Assembly: GCA_030150665.1 (NCBI GenBank)
Contig: JASLFJ010000114.1
Location: 1-5,185 of the forward strand
Origin: Enterococcaceae bacterium
Lineage (GTDB): Bacteria > Bacillota > Bacilli > Lactobacillales > Catellicoccaceae
Reading direction: 5' to 3'
DNA: 5,185 nucleotides
The first letter of the stretch is position 1; every line of letters starts with the position of its first letter. Positions 1 through 5,185 of this stretch are shown here, piece by piece. Both the position numbers and the translations under genes were made by a program. Under the pieces are notes generated by a model. It worked only from the letters and a program-made list of their open reading frames with translations, ran no database searches and was not told the DNA's origin.

Positions 1-48
1 GTTTATGAAAAAATAATTTTATAGAAAAATATAAGGATTACAGAATAT

Positions 49-62
49 AGAAAACGCTATCA
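49..62. promoter_or_regulatory. cre-like CcpA binding box
   Basis: The sequence AGAAAACGCTATCA matches the Gram-positive catabolite-responsive element consensus TGWAARCGYTWNCW at 13 of 14 positions; only the first base differs. It lies 8 bp upstream of the -35 element at 71-76, with its centre roughly 50 bp before the predicted transcription start. CcpA with HPr-Ser-P binds such boxes, so the operon is probably under carbon catabolite control. Repression is usual for sugar-uptake operons, but a box placed upstream of the -35 can also activate, so the sign of the effect is not decided by the sequence. Confidence 0.75.
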
Positions 63-70
63 ACTTATAA

Positions 71-99
71 TTGAAATTTTATTTTATAAATGTTATATT
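71..99 (+). promoter_or_regulatory. sigma-A promoter of the mur operon
   Basis: TTGAAA (71-76) and TATATT (94-99) are separated by exactly 17 bp. The -10 is preceded by TG at 91-92, giving an extended -10 (TGTTATATT). Each hexamer has one mismatch to the sigma-A consensus. Transcription would start near 106, leaving a leader of about 33 nt before murQ. An alternative perfect TATAAT at 66-71 has no acceptable -35 at 16-18 bp spacing, so it is less likely. No other convincing promoter is seen between the five genes, which supports one transcript. Confidence 0.7.
72..86. promoter_or_regulatory. possible RpiR/MurR operator, upstream copy
   Basis: TGAAAT-TTT-ATTTTA is an imperfect palindrome in which one base of the right arm departs from the perfect ATTTCA. 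It overlaps the -35 element, so a bound protein would block RNA polymerase. A similar element lies at 105-120. The operon encodes its own RpiR-family regulator, which makes it the natural candidate ligand. The region is very AT-rich, so a chance origin cannot be excluded. Confidence 0.3.
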
Positions 100-104
100 G
101 ATAA

Positions 105-120
105 TGAAATAAAAATTTAA
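105..120. promoter_or_regulatory. possible RpiR/MurR operator, downstream copy
   Basis: TGAAAT-AAAA-ATTTAA again has an exact TGAAAT left arm and a right arm one base away from ATTTCA. The centre spacer is four bases, against three in the copy at 72-86. It covers the predicted transcription start. The centres of the two elements are about 33 bp apart, close to three helical turns, as would suit a regulator dimer or tetramer occupying both. The call rests on repeat symmetry and position in AT-rich DNA, so it is tentative. Confidence 0.25.
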
Positions 121-138
121 AAATAAAGGAGCATTATA

Positions 139-1032
139 ATGTTAGAACATTTAACTACAGAACAGAAAAATAAACGGACCCAAAATTTAGATTTATTATC
201 GATTGAAGAAGCAGTTGATGTGATGAATCAGGAAGATCAACAAGTGATTTTAGCAATATCTGAAAAGAAAGATCAAATTGTGCAAGTTATTGAACAAGTC
301 GTTCATGTATTACAAGAAGGTGGACGGGTATTTTATATTGGTGCAGGGACAAGTGGACGTTTAGGTATATTAGATGCAGTTGAATGTGTACCAACTTTTA
401 GTACAGATCCAGAGTTATTTCAAGGACTTATTGCAGGTGGAGATACCGCATTAATAACAGCAGTTGAAGGAGCTGAAGATTCCTTAATATTAGCAGAAGA
501 AGAGTTAAAGGAAAGAAATCTTAATCAAAAAGATATTGTTATTGGCTTAAGTGCTAGTGGCAGAACTCCTTATGTTATTGGGGGATTTCAGTATGCTAAA
601 CGTATGGGTGCCAAAACAGCAAGTATTTCATGTAATGAAAATGCTAAGATGAGCCAATATGCTGATTATGCGATTGAAGTGTCACCAGGACCTGAAGTAT
701 TGACAGGATCTACACGTCTTAAAGCTGGAACAACGCAAAAATTAATTTTAAATATGATCTCTACGATTAGCATGGTACAGTTAGGTAAAGTGTATGGTAA
801 TTTAATGGTTGATGTAAAACCAACAAATGAAAAACTCGTAGAACGTGGAAAAAATATTATTATGGATGCAACTGGAGTAGATTATGAAAAAGCGAGTCAA
901 TATTTTTATGATTCAGATCAAAATGTAAAGCTTGCTATTGTGCGTATTTTAACCGGTACTTCAAAAGAAGAGGCAGAAGCGTTATTAAAAGAACATAAAG
1001 GATTTATTAGAAAAGCTGTTGATGCTTTATAA
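139..1032 (+). CDS. murQ: N-acetylmuramic acid 6-phosphate etherase MurQ
   Basis: This cytoplasmic enzyme cleaves the D-lactyl ether of MurNAc-6-phosphate, giving GlcNAc-6-phosphate and D-lactate. The protein is 297 aa, the usual family length. It is a SIS-fold protein: a sugar-phosphate-binding loop GAGTSGR is at residues 68-74, a second SIS segment with SASGRTPYV at 138-146, and the GCKR-type signature beginning GPEVLTGSTRLKAG at 184-197. Two acidic residues correspond to the catalytic pair of E. coli MurQ (Glu83 and Glu114): Glu82 in DAVECVPTF and Glu113 in EGAED. The C-terminal region (about 245-297) is the small helical domain typical of the family. The start is set by AAAGGAG at 125-131, 7 nt before the ATG. 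It is the first gene of the operon and supplies the final committed step; its product would go on to NagA/NagB, which are not encoded here. No defect is visible. Confidence 0.96.
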   Translation: MLEHLTTEQKNKRTQNLDLLSIEEAVDVMNQEDQQVILAISEKKDQIVQVIEQVVHVLQEGGRVFYIGAGTSGRLGILDAVECVPTFSTDPELFQGLIAGGDTALITAVEGAEDSLILAEEELKERNLNQKDIVIGLSASGRTPYVIGGFQYAKRMGAKTASISCNENAKMSQYADYAIEVSPGPEVLTGSTRLKAGTTQKLILNMISTISMVQLGKVYGNLMVDVKPTNEKLVERGKNIIMDATGVDYEKASQYFYDSDQNVKLAIVRILTGTSKEEAEALLKEHKGFIRKAVDAL

Positions 1033-1049
1033 CTATAGGAGGAATTCCC

Positions 1050-2114
1050 ATGTTAGGATGTTCTATATTTTTAGGAAATGATATTACCTCATCTACGGAA
1101 GATTATATTAATCAAATGATTCAAATAGGATGTATAGGAATATTCACTTCAGCGCATATTCCTGAAGATGATGCAACACTTTATCGTGATAGGTTACAGA
1201 AACTAGGTAATCTTGCTAAAAAATATCATCAAACATTAATGGTTGATATATCTTCTGATGGACTTAAACGAATGAATATTTCTTTAACAGAAGAAGGATT
1301 GTCTACATTATTAGATTGGGGTATTACAGGTATTCGAATGGATTATGGTATCTCTACTAAAGAAATCGCAAAAGTTTCACAGATAATGACCGTTGGATTA
1401 AATGCAAGTACGCTTACAGAAAATGAATTTAATGAGTTAAAAAAATATCAGGCTAATGTTCAAAATTTAGAATTTTGGCATAATTATTATCCTAGGAAAG
1501 AAACAGGATTAGACTCTGAATATTTTTATCAAATAAATCAATGGATTAAATCTTTAGGTGGAAAAATTATAGCATTTGCTCCAGGAGATAATATATTGAG
1601 AAAACCTATATATATGTCGTTACCTACTTTAGAACATCATCGATTAATACATCCTTTAGCTTCTATTATTGATTTAATCAATAACTATTTTGTAGATCAA
1701 GTTTATATAGGAGATGAAGGAATTCAAAACTGTACATTAAATCAAATAGATAAGTATTTAAATGAAGATATTATTGAGCTATATGCTGATATATGGGTGC
1801 ATGAATATCGTGATCTTGTTTTAGGAATGCATTATGCTCGAAAAGATATGGCAAAAGATGTTGTTCGATGTGCACAATCGAGAATGAAATCTTTACCAAA
1901 TATTCATCAGATAAATACTATTCAACGTGATCAAGGTTCAATAACGTTAGATAATCATTTGTATGGTCGATATATGGGAGAATTTCAAATAGCACGCAAG
2001 CATTTACCAGCAGATGAACGTGTTAATGTCATGGGAAGCATTCGTAAATATGATCTAGATTTGATTTCTTGTATTCAATCAGGACAAAAATTTTATATTA
2101 AAGAAAATATTTAA
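1050..2114 (+). CDS. mupG: 6-phospho-N-acetylmuramidase MupG (DUF871 family)
   Basis: MupG proteins (glycoside hydrolase family GH170, formerly DUF871) hydrolyse 6-phospho-MurNAc-GlcNAc in the cytoplasm to MurNAc-6-P and GlcNAc; this activity was shown for S. aureus MupG. The protein here is 354 aa, the normal length. It has two parts: an N-terminal TIM-barrel-like domain (about residues 1-235) and a C-terminal cyclophilin-like domain (about 245-354). Conserved-looking family segments include VDIS (65-68), GIRMDYG (94-100), LNAST (117-121), FWHNYYPRKETGLD (142-155), FAPGD (176-180), PTLEHHR (192-198), YIGDE (219-223) and the C-terminal GSITLDN (296-302) with DERVNVMGSI (322-331). It lacks a signal peptide, which agrees with a cytoplasmic substrate. 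AGGAGG at 1037-1042 lies 7 nt before the ATG, and 17 nt separate it from murQ. Its place between murQ and the PTS permease supports the MurNAc-GlcNAc role. I recognise the family firmly; the exact substrate is inferred from family and context. Confidence 0.9.
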   Translation: MLGCSIFLGNDITSSTEDYINQMIQIGCIGIFTSAHIPEDDATLYRDRLQKLGNLAKKYHQTLMVDISSDGLKRMNISLTEEGLSTLLDWGITGIRMDYGISTKEIAKVSQIMTVGLNASTLTENEFNELKKYQANVQNLEFWHNYYPRKETGLDSEYFYQINQWIKSLGGKIIAFAPGDNILRKPIYMSLPTLEHHRLIHPLASIIDLINNYFVDQVYIGDEGIQNCTLNQIDKYLNEDIIELYADIWVHEYRDLVLGMHYARKDMAKDVVRCAQSRMKSLPNIHQINTIQRDQGSITLDNHLYGRYMGEFQIARKHLPADERVNVMGSIRKYDLDLISCIQSGQKFYIKENI

Positions 2115-2126
2115 GGAGAATGATAT

Positions 2127-3575
2127 ATGAGTGATAAAATTAATCAGTTAGCTCAAGAGATTTATGCTCATGTAGGCGGAATGAGTAATGTAAGTAAAGT
2201 TGTTCATTGTATGACACGTGTGCGTATGGGAATTATTGATGATTCTTTAGTTGATCTTGAAGGCTTAAAAAAAGTAAATGGAGTTATGGGTGTTGTTGAA
2301 GATGATACTTTACAGGTAGTTATCGGGCCTGGTACTGTAAATAAAGTAGCTCAGAAGATGGTTGATATGGCTGGAGTCAAATTAGGGGAACCATTTCCTA
2401 ATAACTTAGTACAGCAAAAAGAATCTGGAAAAGAACAAGTTAATCATAAGGCTGCTGAGATGAAAGCTGAAATTAAAAAGAAAAATCAAAAACCATGGTC
2501 TAAAGCTTTAAAATCGATTGCTAATATTTTTGTGCCTTTAATTCCTGCTTTTGTCGGTGCAGGTATTTTAGGAGGTATTGCTTCTGTATTAAGCAATATG
2601 ATTGTTGCAGGTATGATTGATCCAGATACATGGGGCACAATCATTAGTGTATTAAAAATTGTTCAAAGTGGGTTATTTGCTTATTTAAATATTTATGTTG
2701 GTATTAATAGTGCCATTGAATTTGGAGGCTCTCCTAGTCTAGGGGGAGTTATTGGTGGAATTATTATGTTAACAGGGATTACACCTGATAATCCATTACC
2801 TAATATATTCACTGGAGGAGAATTAAGTCCAAATCAGGGTGGTATTATCGGTGTTATTTTTGCTGTATTTTTAATGTCTATTATTGAGAAAAAATTACAT
2901 AAATGGGTGCATGAATCTGTTGATATTATTGTAACTCCTAGTATTACCTTATTAATTATGAGTATTATTACTATTTTTATCATTATGCCAATAGCAGGTG
3001 CAATTTCTGAAGGACTTGTTGGCTTTATTGATTGGGTTTTAAATGTTGGAGGTGCATTTTCTGGCTTTATTTTAGGAGCTTTATTTTTACCCATGGTGAT
3101 GTTTGGGCTACATCAAATTTTAACACCGATTCATTTAGAGATGATTACAAATACGGGAGCTACAGAGTTATTGCCTATTCTTGCAATGGCTGGAGCAGGA
3201 CAGGTAGGTGCTGCTATTGCATTATGGATTAAATGCAAAAATAATAAAGAGTTAACAGAAATGATTAAGGGTGCATTACCTGTTGGTATTTTAGGAATTG
3301 GAGAGCCATTAATTTATGGTGTTACTTTGCCTTTAGGGAGACCTTTTATTACTGCATGTATTGGTGGAGGAATTGGCGGTGCTGTTATTGGCTTTTTTGG
3401 AGATGTTGGAGCAACATCGATTGGTCCAAGTGGTGTTGCCTTAATTCCTTTAATTAATCAAGGGCATATTTTACATTATATTATTGGATTACTTGCAGGG
3501 TATGCAGGTGGATTTATTGTTACTTATTTTTTTGGCATTACACAATCAATGAAGTCAAATTCTCTCAATTATTAG
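2127..3575 (+). CDS. murP: PTS EIIBC permease for MurNAc / MurNAc-GlcNAc (MurP)
   Basis: This membrane component of the phosphotransferase system imports and 6-phosphorylates its sugar. The 482-aa protein begins with an EIIB domain (about residues 5-85) whose phosphorylated cysteine is Cys28 in VVHCMTRVR. A charged, lysine-rich linker (about 95-125) follows, then an EIIC domain (about 130-475) rich in hydrophobic, glycine-containing membrane segments. The EIIC signature GIGEPLIYG is at 390-398, a region tied to sugar binding in the glucose/sucrose EIIC family, and GLHQ is at 327-330. There is no EIIA domain, as in known MurP proteins; the next gene supplies one. The B-C order matches MurP and sucrose-type permeases. 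AAGGAG (2113-2118) overlaps the mupG stop codon and sits 8 nt before the ATG, which suggests translational coupling. Related sucrose and trehalose permeases share this layout, so the MurNAc specificity rests on the neighbours murQ, mupG and murR. Confidence 0.88.
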   Translation: MSDKINQLAQEIYAHVGGMSNVSKVVHCMTRVRMGIIDDSLVDLEGLKKVNGVMGVVEDDTLQVVIGPGTVNKVAQKMVDMAGVKLGEPFPNNLVQQKESGKEQVNHKAAEMKAEIKKKNQKPWSKALKSIANIFVPLIPAFVGAGILGGIASVLSNMIVAGMIDPDTWGTIISVLKIVQSGLFAYLNIYVGINSAIEFGGSPSLGGVIGGIIMLTGITPDNPLPNIFTGGELSPNQGGIIGVIFAVFLMSIIEKKLHKWVHESVDIIVTPSITLLIMSIITIFIIMPIAGAISEGLVGFIDWVLNVGGAFSGFILGALFLPMVMFGLHQILTPIHLEMITNTGATELLPILAMAGAGQVGAAIALWIKCKNNKELTEMIKGALPVGILGIGEPLIYGVTLPLGRPFITACIGGGIGGAVIGFFGDVGATSIGPSGVALIPLINQGHILHYIIGLLAGYAGGFIVTYFFGITQSMKSNSLNY

Positions 3576-3587
3576 GAGGTAATAGAG

Positions 3588-4082
3588 ATGTTTGGATTAT
3601 TTAAAAATAAGAGAAAAAACGAAAAAATATTGATTTATTCTGTAGCAAAGGGAATATTTCTACCTTTAGAACAAGTAAAGGATGATGTATTTTCTAAAAA
3701 GATGATGGGAGAAGGTTATGCTGTATTACCAGAATCTGGAGAGGTATATGCTCCAATTTCAGGTGTTGTTACATCAATATTTCCAAGCAAACATGCAATT
3801 ATGATTCATAATAAAGAAAAAAATATAGGATGTTTAGTTCATATGGGGATAGATACTGTTGAATTAGAAGGCCATCCTTTTCAAGTTAAAGTTTCTGAAG
3901 AAGATAATATTTTGCATGGACAATGTATTGCTTATATGGATTTAGATTATTTAAAGGAGCATAATAAAAATAATGCTGTAATTGTTGTTTTTCCCAATGA
4001 TGAGGATATAGATTTTAATATTGTATTAGATGTTCCGGATCATCAATTGCTAGAAACTAAACAAATTGGTTATATCGAGTGA
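3588..4082 (+). CDS. PTS glucose-type EIIA protein
   Basis: This soluble phosphocarrier takes phosphate from HPr and passes it to an EIIB cysteine. The 164-aa protein is a stand-alone EIIA of the glucose family (Crr-like, PF00358), of normal length. By comparison with E. coli EIIA-Glc, the active-site pair is His69 in SKHAIMIH and His85 in LVHMGIDTVEL, equivalent to His75 and the phosphorylated His90. The APISG segment (55-59), typical of the family, is also present. The start is fixed by AGGAGGT at 3574-3580, 7 nt before the ATG; this ribosome site begins inside the murP stop codon. Because MurP has no EIIA domain, this is most likely its dedicated phosphate donor. E. coli and S. aureus MurP are understood to borrow a general glucose EIIA, so a dedicated copy is worth noting. 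It might also serve other EIIBC permeases in the cell. No family gene name is assigned because crr implies the general enzyme. Confidence 0.92.
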   Translation: MFGLFKNKRKNEKILIYSVAKGIFLPLEQVKDDVFSKKMMGEGYAVLPESGEVYAPISGVVTSIFPSKHAIMIHNKEKNIGCLVHMGIDTVELEGHPFQVKVSEEDNILHGQCIAYMDLDYLKEHNKNNAVIVVFPNDEDIDFNIVLDVPDHQLLETKQIGYIE

Positions 4083-4084
4083 TA

Positions 4085-4090
4085 GAGGAG
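4085..4090 (+). promoter_or_regulatory. ribosome binding site deciding the murR start
   Basis: GAGGAG lies 5 nt upstream of the ATG at 4096. The same frame is open further upstream to a TTG at 4066, but that codon lies inside the EIIA gene and has no purine-rich site before it. The ATG at 4096 is therefore preferred. Confidence 0.8.
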
Positions 4091-4095
4091 AAAAT

Positions 4096-4950
4096 ATGAC
4101 AGTTCATTATGTTCAAAAAAGAATTCAAAGTGTCTACAGTGCATTAACACGTTCAGAAAAAAAGGTAGCAGATTATATTACGAAATATCCTGAAAAAGTT
4201 ATTAATATGAAAGTTGCTCAATTAGCAGACATTACAGATACAAGTCCTGCTTCAGTCATTCGTTTTTGTAAGTCTATTGGTATTCCTAGTTTTACAGAGC
4301 TTAAATTATCGTTGTCAGCAGAAACACAAATAGCACTATCTCCTCAATATTCAGATATATCACCCGAAGAAACTTTATCAGATGTTAAGGAAAAGCTGCT
4401 AGGAAATTCCTATCAGGCAATGCTTGAAACGATGCATTTAATAGATGATCAAGTCATTGATTTAAGTGTTTATCTTATGAAAGAAGCTCCTGTTATTTAT
4501 GTATTTGGGGTAGGATCTTCTTATTTAGTAGCCGAAAATATTGCTCAAAAATGGAATCGTATTGGTAAAGTGTGTCTTTGTTTTTCTGATATGCATATTC
4601 TAATTTCCAGCTTAGCATCAGCAGACAAACGATCTATCTTTTTAGGAATTTCGCATTCTGGAGAAACAAAAGAAGTACTTTCCATTGTCGATATTGCACA
4701 TGATTTAGGCATAAAAACAATAGCTATGACCCAGTTTGGTGTCAATTCATTAAGTCAGGCAGCAGATTTTCTTATTCATACAGTAGCTTCTCAAGAAGGT
4801 TTGCTTAGAAGTGCTGCAACTAGCTCATTAATTGCTCAATTTATCGCAGTGGACGTGTTATTTTATGCGTATATTTTAGATAATTATGATGAGTATATGG
4901 ATCATATTATATATTCTCGTAAATTAGTTGATACTTATAAACAAAAATAA
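4096..4950 (+). CDS. murR: RpiR-family regulator, MurR-like
   Basis: This is a predicted DNA-binding regulator of the operon. From the ATG at 4096 it has 284 aa, the usual RpiR-family length. An N-terminal helix-turn-helix domain (HTH_6, about residues 1-77) carries the family pattern LTRSEKKVADYI (17-28) and the DNA-contacting stretch TSPASVIRFCKSIG (49-62). A SIS sugar-phosphate-binding domain (about 120-265) follows, with FGVGSS (137-142) and GISHSGETKEV (184-194). In E. coli, MurR represses murQP and is released by MurNAc-6-P; the same ligand is likely here because MurQ consumes that compound and the gene shares its transcript. The 13-nt gap after the EIIA gene and the lack of its own promoter suggest co-transcription and feedback. 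S. aureus also ends its mur operon with this regulator. RpiR proteins act as repressors or activators, so the sign of control is inferred from E. coli rather than shown here. Confidence 0.85.
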   Translation: MTVHYVQKRIQSVYSALTRSEKKVADYITKYPEKVINMKVAQLADITDTSPASVIRFCKSIGIPSFTELKLSLSAETQIALSPQYSDISPEETLSDVKEKLLGNSYQAMLETMHLIDDQVIDLSVYLMKEAPVIYVFGVGSSYLVAENIAQKWNRIGKVCLCFSDMHILISSLASADKRSIFLGISHSGETKEVLSIVDIAHDLGIKTIAMTQFGVNSLSQAADFLIHTVASQEGLLRSAATSSLIAQFIAVDVLFYAYILDNYDEYMDHIIYSRKLVDTYKQK

Positions 4951-4968
4951 GTTCAATCATTTATATAA

Positions 4969-5004
4969 AAAAATAAAGCATAGTTTCGGCTATGCTTTAT
5001 TTTT
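4969..5004 (+). terminator. intrinsic terminator of the mur operon, probably bidirectional
   Basis: A 15-bp perfect stem (4969-4983 pairing with 4990-5004) closes a six-base loop TTTCGG. The loop can be read as a UUCG tetraloop closed by a U-G pair. The core is AAAGCATAG/CTATGCTTT, and the right arm ends in TTTATTTTT, giving the U-rich tail for plus-strand transcripts. Read on the minus strand, the run at 4967-4973 gives a seven-U tail, so it should also stop convergent transcription. It begins 18 nt after the murR stop codon. Confidence 0.9.
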
Positions 5005-5056
5005 GGCTTATTTTTCTTTTTTTTATCCAGATACTAGTTTTGCGATAAATCATAAT

Positions 5057-5185
5057 ATGGAAAATAAAGTTCTTGAAGATAAGTCTGTTGAGCATTTTGC
5101 TCATGAATACATACAGATGAATTTAGGAAAGTCTATAGATATTGAGAAGTACATAAATCAAAAATTTTTAGTTTCATCTCAAAAG
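5057..5185 (+). CDS. unidentified open frame, cut by window edge
   Basis: From an ATG at 5057 the frame stays open for 43 codons to the last base of the window; the product starts MENKVLEDKSVEHFAHEYIQ. Its hydrophilic composition with many Glu, Lys and Asp residues, and its codon use, look like real protein. No Shine-Dalgarno sequence precedes the ATG. The same frame is open upstream through the terminator to about 4928, and residues just before the ATG (YPDTSFAINHN, from 5024) also look protein-like. It may therefore be a 5'-truncated gene remnant rather than an intact gene. A full gene using an unusual start is possible. I do not recognise the family. Confidence 0.3.
   Translation, partial: MENKVLEDKSVEHFAHEYIQMNLGKSIDIEKYINQKFLVSSQK

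Noticed and set aside
1..24. Possible 3' end of an upstream plus-strand gene ending in TAG at 22-24
   Set aside because: Only seven codons are visible in AT-rich DNA, and no terminator follows before the operon promoter, so it cannot be supported.
74..118. Longer AT-rich inverted repeat (74-89 with 103-118)
   Set aside because: It needs an indel and mismatches, and is made almost wholly of A and T; the shorter TGAAAT elements explain the same symmetry better.
2834..3094. Minus-strand 86-aa open frame inside murP
   Set aside because: It lies antisense to well-supported membrane coding sequence of murP, has no ribosome site or domain, and its composition mirrors the opposite strand.
3032..3232. 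Plus-strand 66-aa open frame inside murP in another frame
   Set aside because: It overlaps the conserved EIIC domain, and its odd composition rich in Cys, Trp and Tyr is typical of a frame-shifted reading of a membrane protein.
4066..4095. Upstream TTG start for murR
   Set aside because: It would overlap the EIIA gene, has no Shine-Dalgarno sequence, and adds ten residues that RpiR proteins do not normally carry; GAGGAG fits ATG 4096.
4545..4745. Minus-strand 66-aa open frame inside murR
   Set aside because: It is antisense to the SIS domain of murR and has no start signal or recognisable motif.
5133..5183. Minus-strand frame ending in TAG, possibly the tail of a convergent gene
   Set aside because: It is short, stops about 130 bp before the terminator, and the plus-strand frame over the same bases looks more like coding sequence.
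1..5185. CRISPR arrays, tRNA or rRNA genes, insertion sequences, riboswitches
   Set aside because: No regularly spaced repeats, structured RNA signatures, transposase motifs or terminal repeats were seen; the 33-nt leader is too short for a riboswitch.

Overview
The window is low-GC DNA (about one third G+C by eye). It has strong AGGAGG-type ribosome binding sites, a CcpA-type cre box and an extended -10 promoter, which together point to a low-GC Gram-positive (Bacilli). The gene content fits Lactobacillales or Enterococcaceae-like bacteria and staphylococci, but the exact genus cannot be read from the sequence alone.

Layout. Positions 1-138 are an AT-rich control region with a cre-like box (49-62), a good sigma-A promoter (71-99) and two weak palindromic TGAAAT elements that could be operators. 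Five tightly packed plus-strand genes follow, with gaps of 12-17 nt: murQ (139-1032), mupG (1050-2114), murP (2127-3575), a glucose-type PTS EIIA gene (3588-4082) and a murR-like RpiR regulator (4096-4950). A long symmetrical hairpin (4969-5004) ends the unit. The last 180 bases hold a plus-strand open frame that runs off the window and has no convincing start.

How the genes work together. This is a self-contained operon for salvage of peptidoglycan amino sugars. MurP, with the locally encoded EIIA supplying its phosphate, would import and 6-phosphorylate MurNAc or the disaccharide MurNAc-GlcNAc released by muramidase or glucosaminidase digestion of cell wall. MupG would split the phosphorylated disaccharide into MurNAc-6-P and GlcNAc. 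MurQ would remove the lactyl ether from MurNAc-6-P, giving GlcNAc-6-P and D-lactate. MurR would sense MurNAc-6-P and control the operon, and the cre box adds carbon catabolite control. No nagZ or amiE is present here, so the route resembles the MupG pathway known from Staphylococcus aureus rather than the extracellular NagZ/AmiE route of Bacillus subtilis.

Novelty. The pathway is known. The less standard points are the dedicated EIIA inside the cluster, the promoter architecture and the orphan open frame at the right edge. I see no undescribed system here.
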